Part shown: positions 1-7,852 of the stretch, one piece after another
Numbering within the stretch: the stretch's first letter is position 1
Layout of the letters: every line of letters begins with the position of its first letter
Assembly: GCA_910822395.1 (NCBI GenBank)
Contig: OU365335.1
Span: 1,178,001-1,242,000 of the forward strand
Length of the DNA stretch: 64,000 nucleotides
Reading direction: 5' to 3'
Origin: Pseudoclavibacter triregionum
Lineage (GTDB): Bacteria; Actinomycetota; Actinomycetes; Actinomycetales; Microbacteriaceae
Program-made: the position numbers and the translations under genes
The notes under the pieces: model-generated
Told to the model about the DNA's origin: nothing
The model's input: only the letters and a program-made list of their open reading frames with translations
Database searches by the model: none

Positions 1-1194
1 GTCACGACCGGCGCGAAGACCTACCTCGTCACCGACAAGGGCCTCGCCCAGGTCGACGCGGCCGCCTACGGCTCGACCCCGGCCGCGAAGGTCTCCGACT
101 CGCTCGTCGCGGACCTCCCGCAGCTGCCGGCCATCTCGGGCGCGCACCTCATCCAGGCGCTCGGCTCGAACCAGGTCGCGCTCGTCGAGAACGGCGCCCG
201 GACGATGTACCCGAGCGCCCAGGCCGCGCAGGACGCCGCCAAGGCGAAGGGCCTCTCGACCGCCATCTCGGTGACGACGGCCGACCTCGTGGGCTCGATC
301 CCGGTCGCCCCGGAGTCGACCCCGACGCCGACCGCGACGCCGACGACGGCCGCGCCGACGATGGACGCCCCGACGACGACGGCCCCGGCCGCGACGACGC
401 CGGCGACCACGGCTCCGGCCACGACGGCTCCCGACACGACGGCTCCTGTCTCCACGGCCCCGGCGACCACGGCTCCCGCCACCACGGCCCCGGCCGAGAC
501 CGCGACGCCTACGGCCACGCCGACCGCCGAGCCGATCCAGCCGCTCTCGAACGGCCAGATCATCGCCGACGCGAACCGCACCGGCATCTGGCTCGTGAAC
601 GGCGACCGCCTCCTCCAGATCGCCACCCCGGCGGTCGCGGCGGGCCTCGGCCTCGACGTCTCCGCGCCGACGACGGCGAATCAGGCGACGCTCGCGTCGT
701 ACGTGGGTCGCTTCGACGCCCTCTACACGCCGTCCGTCACCTGCGGCGGGGCCGCCTACCTCGGCCTCGGCGGCGAGCTCGTGCCGTACGCCTCGGAGGA
801 GCTCCGCGCGGCCTACGGCCTCCAGGCCCCGGCGCTCGACCCGACGGTCTGCGCGACGCTGCAGGTCTCCGCGACCCGCACGATCGACACGGCCGAGGTC
901 GTCGGCCCGAACGGCGAGCGCTACACGGCCGCGGCCGGCGTGCTCACCCCCGTGACGGCGACCGCCGAGCCCACGGCCACGGCGAGCGCCACGGCCGAGG
1001 CCACGGCGACCGCGACGGCCGAGCCGACCGCGGCGGAGTCGGCCGAGCCGACCGCCACGGCCACGGAGTCGGCGACGCCGACGGTGACGGCCACCGCCTC
1101 GGCCAGCCCGAGCGCGACCCCGGCCGCGAAGCCGGTCGAGCTTCCCGCCTCGATCATCTCGATCATGCCGAAGGCCAAGGCTCTCCACGCCTAG
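1..1194 (+). CDS. C-terminal part of a Thr/Ala/Pro-rich secreted or cell-surface protein
   Basis: The reading frame is open from the first base of the window, so the N-terminus lies outside. The visible 397 codons alternate globular segments with mucin-like linkers rich in Thr, Ala and Pro: TTAP-type repeats at about residues 105-175 and ATAEPTA-type repeats at about residues 318-375. The globular parts contain similar phrases such as LVTDKG, LVENGA and WLVNGD, which suggests repeated modules, and the central one has two cysteines (CGG and VCATL) that could form a disulfide. The composition is typical of an exported actinobacterial wall protein. I see no LPXTG sorting signal or C-terminal membrane anchor. 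The enzymatic or binding role is unknown. Confidence 0.75.
   Translation, partial: VTTGAKTYLVTDKGLAQVDAAAYGSTPAAKVSDSLVADLPQLPAISGAHLIQALGSNQVALVENGARTMYPSAQAAQDAAKAKGLSTAISVTTADLVGSIPVAPESTPTPTATPTTAAPTMDAPTTTAPAATTPATTAPATTAPDTTAPVSTAPATTAPATTAPAETATPTATPTAEPIQPLSNGQIIADANRTGIWLVNGDRLLQIATPAVAAGLGLDVSAPTTANQATLASYVGRFDALYTPSVTCGGAAYLGLGGELVPYASEELRAAYGLQAPALDPTVCATLQVSATRTIDTAEVVGPNGERYTAAAGVLTPVTATAEPTATASATAEATATATAEPTAAESAEPTATATESATPTVTATASASPSATPAAKPVELPASIISIMPKAKALHA
340..522 (+). repeat. Low-complexity linker repeats encoding TTAP/ATTAP units
   Basis: Short imperfect direct repeats of the type ccgaccacggct/ccgacgacggcc run through this stretch and encode Thr-Thr-Ala-Pro units. They form the flexible linker of the surface protein and are a likely site of length variation. 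Confidence 0.7.
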
Positions 1195-1348
1195 GAGGAG
1201 CGCGCGCGCCCCTCGCGTGACCGGGTGGGCGCCGGCCGGGTCCGACCGGCTCCCGTGCCAGCCCCCTCGCGCGTCCCCCCCCTCGGCGTGGTGGAATGGC
1301 GCCGAAGGGCGGCGCTGCCCGCCCGAGTCGTCGATCGAAGGGGGCGCC

Positions 1349-1866
1349 ATGACACCTCGCCGCAGTTGGCCGGCTCGCGGGAGACCGCGCGTGGGCCGTC
1401 GTCGCGTCGCCGCGCCGCTCGCCGCCGCCGCGGCGGTCGTCCTGCCCTCTCCGGCTGCGCCGACGGCGCTCCGCCTGACCGCACCGGCGAGCTCGCCTCC
1501 CAGCTCGAGGAGCGCGCCGGCGGCGGCACCTCGGTCTCGCCGCCGCTCGCCGAGGTCGCGGGCGCCCCGGGCGGCTCCGCGCTCGTCATCGTCTGCCCCT
1601 ATGCGACGCAGGAGGCCGTCGACGAAGCGGTTCGCGCCGTGAGCCCCGAGGCGCGGCCGCCGCGCCTCGCGACCGACTCCGACGGTGAGGCGCACTGGCT
1701 GTGGGTCGCCGCAGGCGGCGACGCGACGGCTTGGCGTGTCGAGCGGACGACCGACGCCTGCGGTGCCGGGGGCCATCCGACCGTCACCTACGCCGCCGGC
1801 TCGACGCTCGAGCTCGCGGCCTCGGACGGCCGCTGGACGATCGCGGCGCCGACGCCGGCCGGATAG
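1349..1866 (+). pseudogene. Small lipoprotein gene with an apparent frameshift in the lipobox region
   Basis: An ATG at 1349, behind the ribosome site GAAGGGGG, opens a signal-peptide-like frame: Arg-rich n-region, then APLAAAAAVVL. The lipobox and mature part (LSGCADGAP, then about 130 residues ending APTPAG) are in a different frame, which stays open to the TAG at 1864-1866. Adding one base near 1441-1446 would restore a perfect LALSGC lipobox, so one base appears lost just before the Cys. This is either a real frameshift, making the gene broken, or a sequencing error in a GC-rich run. The mature part has several Cys and no recognised domain. A continuous frame from an upstream start at 1225 exists but lacks a signal peptide and is less likely. 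Confidence 0.6.
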
Positions 1867-1880
1867 CGGCGCCCGCGACC

Positions 1881-1917
1881 ACGGCGCCGCTCCTCTACGC
1901 TTGAGGAGCGGCGCCGT
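1881..1917 (+). terminator. Stem-loop terminator after the lipoprotein gene
   Basis: A perfect 15-bp inverted repeat (ACGGCGCCGCTCCTC and its complement) encloses a 7-nt loop, TACGCTT. There is no long T-run, as is common in actinobacteria. It separates the lipoprotein from the DUF2142 gene. Confidence 0.75.
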
Positions 1918-1950
1918 CGGCGCCTCGGAGCGGAAGGATGCGCAGCGCAG

Positions 1951-3606
1951 ATGGCCAAGGCGAGCGACTCGGCGGACGGCTCCACGACGGCCGAGGTCGC
2001 GCCCGGCGGGGCATCCGCCGCACCACGACGCTCCGGCCGCGCCCGCGCCGCCTCCGCCGCCTCCCGCCGCCGCTGGCCCTTCCTCGTCGTCTTCCTCCTC
2101 GCGTGGGCCGTCGGCTTCGCGAACGCCGCCACCTGGGCCCTCATCACGCCCATCGGCGCCTCGCCCGACGAGCCCGCCCACATCATCAAGGCCGCCGGCG
2201 TCGCGCGGGGCCAGCTCTTCGGCGAGGACGTCGACGGCACCCAGACCCGCACCTTCGTCGTGCCCGCGGCCTTCGACGACGCCGCGATCGTCGCCCAGTG
2301 CAACCTCAAGAAGGTCGACATCTCCGCCGACTGCGGCGAGTTCCCCGAGCGCGACGGCGAGGCCCAGCTCGTCACCACCCGCAGCACCGCGGGCCTCTAC
2401 AACCCCGTCTACTACGCGATGATCGGCTGGCCGAGCGTGCTCAGCCCGAACGCCGACGGCATCGTCCAGATGCGCCTCGTGAGCGCGGCCATCGTGAGCC
2501 TCTTCGCGGCCCTCGCGATCTCGATGCTCGCGCTCCTGCCGCGCTCGCGATTCGCCGTCGCGACGACCGCGATCGCCTTCACGCCCATGCTCTGGTTCCT
2601 CGGCGGATCCGTGAACCCGAACGCGCTCGAGGTCACCGGCACGGCCGCCTTCCTCGCCTCGCTCCTCGTCGTGCTGCGCGTGCGGCCCCGCGGACCCCTC
2701 GGATGGGCCGCCCTCGCGACCGTCGTCGTCTCCGGCGCCCTCGTGCCGCACGTGCGCACGACCGGCTTCGTGTGGATCGGCGTCGCCCTCGTCGCGGCCG
2801 TCCTCCTCGTCGGCTGGAAGCAGACGCTCCGCCGCGTCCTCCGCTGGCGCGTCCTCACGGCGGCCATTCTCGTCGTCGCGGCGATCGGCGGCGCGCTGCT
2901 CATCACGATGCGCACGGGCACGCTCGGCCAGAACGGCACCTACCCGGGCGTCGGGACGAGCTTCACCAAGGGCTTCCGCATCATGCTCGAGCAGACCTTC
3001 TTCTACCTCGAGCAGGCCGTCGGCCTCTTCGCCTGGGGCGACACCCACGCGCCGGAGTTCACCTTCGCGATCTACGGCGGCGGCATCCTCCTCATCGTCG
3101 CGCTCGCCCTCCTGCTGCGCCCGCGCTCGAAGGAGGCGCTCGCGACCTGGTTCGCGCTCCTCGTGCTCGTGCTCCTGCCGCCGATCATGCAGGGCATCTC
3201 GGTGAAGACGTCCGGCTTCATCTGGCAGGGCCGCTACAACCTCGCGCTCATCGCGATCCTCATGATCGTCGCGGGGCTCGCGGCGGGGAAGGGCCTCGCG
3301 CGCCTGCTCGAGCCGCGCCTCGCGCGCCGCGCCCGGCTCGCGCTCATCGGGCTCGCGGCCGCCGGCGCCATCGCGGCGGAGGCGCTCGCGTACCGGCGCC
3401 AGTCGGTGGGCCTCTACGGCGAGACGATGGAGATGCTCTTCGCGCCGCGCTGGACGACGGCAGGCCTGCCCGGATGGGCGGTCATCGCGATCATCGCGGC
3501 GGCGTGCATCGTCTACGCGGTCGCCCTCGCGCTCATCGCGGAGCGGGGCGCCCGCGGGCGGCGCATCGTCCACGAGGTGCGTGACGCGGTGGAGGCAGGG
3601 GCGTAG
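1951..3606 (+). CDS. DUF2142 family polytopic membrane protein
   Basis: This 551-aa protein has a basic Ala/Arg-rich cytoplasmic N-terminus, a first membrane segment at about residues 43-65, and then the DUF2142 signature SPDEPAH in the first extracytoplasmic loop at about residue 70. Around nine further hydrophobic segments follow. DUF2142 proteins resemble GT-C-type glycosyltransferases and are found with polysaccharide genes; no reaction has been assigned. The neighbouring DUF2304, GT2 and polymerase-like genes support a role in making or modifying an envelope glycan. The start is the first ATG in frame, preceded by GGAAGG at a rather long distance. Confidence 0.85.
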   Translation: MAKASDSADGSTTAEVAPGGASAAPRRSGRARAASAASRRRWPFLVVFLLAWAVGFANAATWALITPIGASPDEPAHIIKAAGVARGQLFGEDVDGTQTRTFVVPAAFDDAAIVAQCNLKKVDISADCGEFPERDGEAQLVTTRSTAGLYNPVYYAMIGWPSVLSPNADGIVQMRLVSAAIVSLFAALAISMLALLPRSRFAVATTAIAFTPMLWFLGGSVNPNALEVTGTAAFLASLLVVLRVRPRGPLGWAALATVVVSGALVPHVRTTGFVWIGVALVAAVLLVGWKQTLRRVLRWRVLTAAILVVAAIGGALLITMRTGTLGQNGTYPGVGTSFTKGFRIMLEQTFFYLEQAVGLFAWGDTHAPEFTFAIYGGGILLIVALALLLRPRSKEALATWFALLVLVLLPPIMQGISVKTSGFIWQGRYNLALIAILMIVAGLAAGKGLARLLEPRLARRARLALIGLAAAGAIAAEALAYRRQSVGLYGETMEMLFAPRWTTAGLPGWAVIAIIAAACIVYAVALALIAERGARGRRIVHEVRDAVEAGA

Positions 3607-3616
3607 GTCCTGTCCT

Positions 3617-3757
3617 CCGATGGTTTCGAGACGCTCGCCGCGCTCGCTCCTCAACCATCTCGGTGCAGGTTCGCTGCGCTCGCTCCTCGACCATCTCGGT
3701 GCGCTGAAGGTGGCTGAGGAGGGCCGGAGGCCCGTCTCGAAGCCACCGACCCCCGGA
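3617..3757. repeat. Composite intergenic repeat (REP-like) with direct and inverted modules
   Basis: Two copies of GCGCTCGCTCCTC[A/G]ACCATCTCGGTGC start at 3640 and 3676, 36 bp apart. The first is preceded by TGGTTTCGAGACGCTCGCC. A third module at about 3710-3750 begins GGTGGCTGAGGAGGGCC and ends GGCCCGTCTCGAAGCCACC, so its ends are inverted copies of each other. The recurring words GAGGAG and TCTCGA match the intergenic palindromes I know from Microbacteriaceae genomes. It lies between convergent genes and may also act as a terminator. Confidence 0.65.
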
Positions 3758-3762
3758 GGTCG

Positions 3763-4143
3763 CTAGAGCTGGCGGCGGCCGCGCTCGAGCTCGCCGAGGC
3801 GCGACTCGAGGGCGCGGATGCGCTCGTCCTGCATCGCCGTCTCCTCCGCGAGCCGGCGCACGCGCGCCTCGAGGCTCGTGATCTCCGAGGAAAACTGCAC
3901 GCAGACGAGGAAGAGGATGATCGTCGTCACGAAGAAGACGAGGTTCATCGGGTCGGCGATGCCCATGGGCTTCGCGATCGCGTCGACGATGCCCGGCCAG
4001 ATCGACATGAGGACGCCGACGATCGCCGCGAGCAGCCACCACACCGCGTGGCGCTCGCGGAAGGAGCGCTTGCGGAGCATGGCGAGGACGAGGAACGCCG
4101 CGAGCAGCGAGCTCGCGAGCGCGAAGATCTGCATGGTCGTCAT
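3763..4143 (-). CDS. DUF2304 family small membrane protein
   Basis: This 126-aa protein has three hydrophobic segments (about residues 4-20, 30-50 and 62-80). A charged, coiled-coil-like C-terminus follows, rich in Glu, Arg and Leu with an ITSLEARVRRL heptad pattern. That is the usual DUF2304 architecture. Its ATG overlaps the stop of the upstream GT2 gene as ATGA, so the two are translationally coupled; an ATG 12 nt further upstream (4155) is also in frame. DUF2304 proteins usually sit beside GT2 lipid-phosphate sugar transferases and probably act as membrane partners in glycan export or lipid-linked sugar synthesis. This pairing fits that pattern. Confidence 0.85.
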   Translation of the reverse strand: MTTMQIFALASSLLAAFLVLAMLRKRSFRERHAVWWLLAAIVGVLMSIWPGIVDAIAKPMGIADPMNLVFFVTTIILFLVCVQFSSEITSLEARVRRLAEETAMQDERIRALESRLGELERGRRQL

Positions 4144-4883
4144 CGTTCGGTCCATTCGTCCTCGAGGGGGCGGTCGGCCTTCGGCCGCGCGAGCGCGACG
4201 AGCAGGGCGGCGACGGCCCGGATGAGGTAGATGCCCGCCTTGACGGGGTTGTGCGAGGGGACGCCGCCGGCGCGCGGGCGCATGGCGACGGGCAGCTGGG
4301 TGATCGTGAGCCCGGCCTTCGCGGCCATGACGAGCGACTCGATCGTGTCGCCGAGGTACTCGGCCGGGTAGTGCTCGGCGAAGTAGTCGATGGCGCGGGG
4401 GCCGGCGCCGCGGAAGCCCGAGGTCGTGTCGGTGAGCTTCGTGCGCGCGACGCGCGAGATGCCCCACGCGAGCACGCCCATGGCCCACTTGCGCGGGCCC
4501 TTCACCGTGTAGTCCCCCTCGCCCGCGAAGCGCGCGCCGATCGCGACGTCGTGCGTCTGGAGCGCCTCGACGATCGCGGGCACGCCGATCGGGTCGTGCT
4601 GGCCGTCCGAGTCGACCTGGACGACGTAGCTGAAGCCGTTGCGCTGCGCGAACTTGAAGCCCGTGCGCATCGCGCCGCCGACGCCGAGGTTGAAGGGGAG
4701 GTCGAGCACCGTGGCGCCGGCCGCCTCCGCGACCTCCTTCGTGCGGTCGTGCGAGCCGTCGTTCACGACGATGACGGACGCGCCGGGGACCTTCTCGAAG
4801 ACCTCCTGGATGATCGCGCCGATGACCGCCTCCTCGTTGAAGGCGGGCATGACGATGAGCGTGGAGTCCAGCGGTCCGGGCAC
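4140..4883 (-). CDS. GT2 glycosyltransferase of the polyprenyl-phosphate sugar transferase type
   Basis: This 247-aa protein has a GT-A fold. It opens with LIVMPAFNEE, followed by VVNDGSHDRT (nucleotide site) and QVDSDGQHDP (metal-binding DxD-like motif at about residue 93), and ends in a hydrophobic helix near residues 215-232. This resembles DPM1/polyprenyl-phosphate mannosyl- or glucosyltransferases, which load a sugar onto a lipid carrier at the inner membrane face. The GTG start at 4883 is chosen because a TAGGAT -10 box ends 7 nt before it, consistent with a leaderless message. It is coupled to the DUF2304 gene through a four-base overlap. The sugar and acceptor are not determined. Confidence 0.87.
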   Translation of the reverse strand: MPGPLDSTLIVMPAFNEEAVIGAIIQEVFEKVPGASVIVVNDGSHDRTKEVAEAAGATVLDLPFNLGVGGAMRTGFKFAQRNGFSYVVQVDSDGQHDPIGVPAIVEALQTHDVAIGARFAGEGDYTVKGPRKWAMGVLAWGISRVARTKLTDTTSGFRGAGPRAIDYFAEHYPAEYLGDTIESLVMAAKAGLTITQLPVAMRPRAGGVPSHNPVKAGIYLIRAVAALLVALARPKADRPLEDEWTER

Positions 4884-4890
4884 GCGCTCG

Positions 4891-4896
4891 ATCCTA
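4891..4896 (-). promoter_or_regulatory. -10 box of a leaderless promoter for the GT2 gene
   Basis: TAGGAT read leftward ends 7 nt before the GTG at 4883. Its first three bases are also the stop codon of the upstream polymerase gene. Confidence 0.5.
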
Positions 4897-6420
4897 GCGG
4901 CGCTCGGACGGCGCCCCGGCTCCCGCGCCGGGCTCGGCCGGATGCGGCGCGGCCCGCCGATCGGCCTGCGGCGCAGCCTCCCCCGGGACGACGCCCGGCA
5001 GCGCGATGGGGCCGGTCCGGGCGGGAATCGTGCGGCGGGGGAGCGCGGGGAGGTCCTGCACGCGGAGCTTCGAGTAGATCGCGAGGTAGCAGAGGAGCAC
5101 CCAGTTGCCCTCGACGAGCAGGCGCGACTCGGTGAGCGACTGGAGCACGAGCGCGACCATGAGGAGGAAGGCGAGGACGGCCGTGTGGGGGATGGGCCGC
5201 GAGCCCGAGGCGTCCGTCTGCGGGCGGTCGATCGCGAGCCACCACGAGCGGATCGTCGTCGAGAGCACGAGCCCGCCGAGCAGCGCCGCCCCGATGACGC
5301 CCGTCTGCATCCACGCGTCGAGGTAGGCGTTGTGGGCCTGGAGGTAGCGGAGGCCGTCGAGGATGACGAGGTCCTTGTACGGGGAGACCCACGGCGCCCA
5401 GTAGCTGATCCAGCCGACGCCGAGGATCGGCTGCTGCGAGCCGATGCCGACGACCGCCCGCCACACGTCGCCCCGGCCGGACATGTCGCCGGAGCGGTTG
5501 ATGAGGCCGAAGATCTCGTCGCGCCAGGTCACGAGGACGAACGCCCCGATGCAGCCGAGCGCGAAGACGACGACGTACATGATCCAGCGGCCCTTCGTGG
5601 AGAGCCGGCGGGCGAGCCAGACGAGCGCGATCGCGAGGGCGATGACCGGGAGCGCCACGATCGGCGTCGCCGAGCGGGAGAGGAAGAGCGTGCCGAAGCA
5701 GACGAGGCACCAGATCCACGCGCGCCAGCGGCCGAGCCGGCCCGCGGCGAGCTGGACGCCCGTGACGATGAGCGCGAGGAGCGCGACGAAGCCGAGGAGG
5801 TTGCGGTTGCCGAGGATGCCCTGGATCGCGGCGCCGTCGAAGAGGTGCCCCTGGCTCCAGTACACGGCCGGGTGCGCCGTCTCGGGGGTGGCGCCCGCGA
5901 TGCCCGTGAAGAGCTCGAGCTGGCCCGGAAGGTACAGGTAGAGCGGCAGGATGCCGTGCGGCATGAAGAGCGCGACGAGGAGCTCGAAGACGAGCGACAT
6001 CCCGACGATGATGCGCAGCGCCCGGCCGAGCGCGTCGAGGAACTGGAGCTTCGTGCAGTTCACGGCGAGCGAGAGCGCGACCGTCGCGCCGATGAGCTGG
6101 ATGAGGCAGGCGAGGAGCGTCTCGGGCCGGTACCAGGACCAGATCGTCGAGAGGAGGCACCAGAGGAGGAAGAGGACGAGCGGCGCCGGCAGGTGCGTGA
6201 GGCGCGGCAGCGGGCGCTTGCGGACGAGCAGGACGACCGCGACGGCGGCGATGCCGACGACGATCGCGCCGAAGCCCCACCAGCTCAGGAGGTTGCGCCA
6301 GAAGTCGCCCGCGAAGGCGGTGAAGAGCGCGAAGGTCGCGAAGGTGCTCAGGCCCGGCCGGAACGGCGACCCCGAGCGGAAGCCCGCGAGCGGGGCGGGT
6401 GCGGGCGCGGCAGTCGTCAT
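4894..6420 (-). CDS. O-antigen ligase/polymerase-like membrane protein
   Basis: This 508-aa polytopic protein has about eleven hydrophobic segments and one large extracytoplasmic loop at about residues 320-390, holding LINRSGDMSGRGDVW and GVGWISYW. Those are the hallmarks of the Wzy/WaaL (O-antigen ligase) superfamily: the loop has an R-x-x-x-W-type segment and a downstream YLQAHNAYLD motif whose His is typically needed for transfer of a lipid-linked glycan. The Pro/Ala-rich C-tail is probably disordered. I chose ATG 6420; a GTG at 6438 in frame is possible. It likely polymerises or attaches a surface polysaccharide together with the flanking GT2, DUF2304 and DUF2142 proteins. Confidence 0.82.
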   Translation of the reverse strand: MTTAAPAPAPLAGFRSGSPFRPGLSTFATFALFTAFAGDFWRNLLSWWGFGAIVVGIAAVAVVLLVRKRPLPRLTHLPAPLVLFLLWCLLSTIWSWYRPETLLACLIQLIGATVALSLAVNCTKLQFLDALGRALRIIVGMSLVFELLVALFMPHGILPLYLYLPGQLELFTGIAGATPETAHPAVYWSQGHLFDGAAIQGILGNRNLLGFVALLALIVTGVQLAAGRLGRWRAWIWCLVCFGTLFLSRSATPIVALPVIALAIALVWLARRLSTKGRWIMYVVVFALGCIGAFVLVTWRDEIFGLINRSGDMSGRGDVWRAVVGIGSQQPILGVGWISYWAPWVSPYKDLVILDGLRYLQAHNAYLDAWMQTGVIGAALLGGLVLSTTIRSWWLAIDRPQTDASGSRPIPHTAVLAFLLMVALVLQSLTESRLLVEGNWVLLCYLAIYSKLRVQDLPALPRRTIPARTGPIALPGVVPGEAAPQADRRAAPHPAEPGAGAGAPSERR

Positions 6421-6451
6421 GCGCCTATCTTCCCGCACCCGGACCCCCGAC

Positions 6452-7642
6452 CTAGACGAAGGCCGCCTGCCCCGTGATCGCGCGGCCCACGATGAGCGTG
6501 TTCATCTCGCGCGTGCCCTCGTAGGAGTAGATCGCCTCGGCGTCGGCGAAGAAGCGGCCGACGCCGTAGTCGGCGACGATGCCGTTGCCGCCGCACACCT
6601 CGCGGGCGAGCGCCACGGTCTCGCGCATCCGGCTCGTCGCGAACGCCTTCGCGAGCGCCGAGTGCTCGTCGCGCTGCTCGCCGGCGTCGAGCATCTCGGA
6701 GACGCGCGTGCACATGGCGATGGACGCCGTGATGTTGCCGAGGCACGTCACGAGGTGGTCCTGGATCATCTGGTGCTTCGCGATCGGCTTGCCGAACTGC
6801 ACGCGCTCGGTCGCGTACTTCAGCGCCGCCTCGTAGGCGCCGACGGCGATGCCCGTCGCGAGCCAGGCGACCTCGGCGCGCGTCTGGCGCAGCACGGCGG
6901 CGGTGTCGCGGAAGGAGTTCGCGTTCGCGAGCCTGTTCGTGTCCGGAACGCGGACGCCCTCGAGGCGGATGTCCGCGTTCTGCACGATGCGCAGCGCGAC
7001 CTTTCGCTCGATCTTCGTCGTCGTGAAGCCGGGGGAGTCGTTCGGGACGATGAAGCCCTTCACCTGGCCGTCGGCGACGTCCTTCGCCCAGATGACGGTG
7101 AGGTCGCCCCAGGTCGCGTTGCCGATCCAGCGCTTCTCGCCGTCTATGATCCACTCGTCGCCCTCGCGGCGGGCGGTCGTCGTGAGGCCCTGCGCGGAGT
7201 CGGAGCCGGAGAGCGGCTCGGTGAGGCCGAAGGAGCCGACGAGCTCGCCCGAGGCGAGCTTCGGGAGCCATTCGGCGCGCTGCTCGGGAGAGCCGCAGAT
7301 GCCGATGGCGCCGAGGGCGAGGCCGTTCTGCACGCCGACGTAGGTCGCGACGCTCGCGTCGACGCGGGCGAGCTCGAGGGCCGTCCAGCCGCGGAAGACG
7401 GCCGAGTTCTCGAAGGGGCGCGTCTCCTCGAAGCCGAGGCCCACGGCGCCCGCCTCGGCGAGGCCCTTCACGATCGCGCGGGGGAACTCCGCCTTCTCCC
7501 AGCACTCGTCGACGACCGGGCGCACCTCGCGGTCGAGGTAGTCGCGGAGCCCCGCGATGAGGCCGCGCTCCCGCTCGGAGAGCTTCGGCTCGAAGCCGTA
7601 GAAGTCGCTCGGCAGCTGGGCGAATGCGATCTGGTCGGACAT
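6452..7642 (-). CDS. Acyl-CoA dehydrogenase, glutaryl-CoA-dehydrogenase-like
   Basis: This 396-aa FAD flavoprotein has the full acyl-CoA dehydrogenase layout: an N-terminal helical domain, the central FAD/substrate motif GLTEPLSGSDSA (about residues 137-148), WIGNATWGDL, and a C-terminal helical domain. The expected catalytic Glu is in SYEGTREMNTLIVGRAITG near the end. The YEGT...GRAITG ending is typical of the glutaryl-CoA dehydrogenase subgroup, which oxidises and decarboxylates glutaryl-CoA, feeding electrons to ETF. Substrate is inferred from family resemblance only. It has a good ribosome site (AAGGAG) and is transcribed divergently from manA. Confidence 0.88.
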   Translation of the reverse strand: MSDQIAFAQLPSDFYGFEPKLSERERGLIAGLRDYLDREVRPVVDECWEKAEFPRAIVKGLAEAGAVGLGFEETRPFENSAVFRGWTALELARVDASVATYVGVQNGLALGAIGICGSPEQRAEWLPKLASGELVGSFGLTEPLSGSDSAQGLTTTARREGDEWIIDGEKRWIGNATWGDLTVIWAKDVADGQVKGFIVPNDSPGFTTTKIERKVALRIVQNADIRLEGVRVPDTNRLANANSFRDTAAVLRQTRAEVAWLATGIAVGAYEAALKYATERVQFGKPIAKHQMIQDHLVTCLGNITASIAMCTRVSEMLDAGEQRDEHSALAKAFATSRMRETVALAREVCGGNGIVADYGVGRFFADAEAIYSYEGTREMNTLIVGRAITGQAAFV

Positions 7643-7838
7643 CGTGCTCCTTCGCTCGATTCCCGCGCGCGCGGCGCGGCATGACGGATGGCGGCGCCGA
7701 GGCGCGCCCGTGCCGCGATCGTAGGAGCGCGGCCTGGGCGGGCGCGGGCCCTTTGGAGGCGGCGCACGAAGACGGCCCGCGGGGAGGGCCGGAGCTTGTA
7801 GCCCAGCGCGCCGCCGATCGCCCGTGGATCGGGGCGGC

Positions 7839-7844
7839 TACGCT
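7839..7844 (+). promoter_or_regulatory. -10 box of a leaderless promoter for manA
   Basis: TACGCT ends 8 nt before the ATG of manA, with no purine-rich ribosome site between. No clear -35 is visible. Confidence 0.45.
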
Positions 7845-7852
7845 CCCGACTG

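Noticed and set aside
340-522. The Thr/Ala/Pro repeats as a CRISPR or satellite
   Set aside because: They are in frame, imperfect and code for a linker typical of wall proteins.
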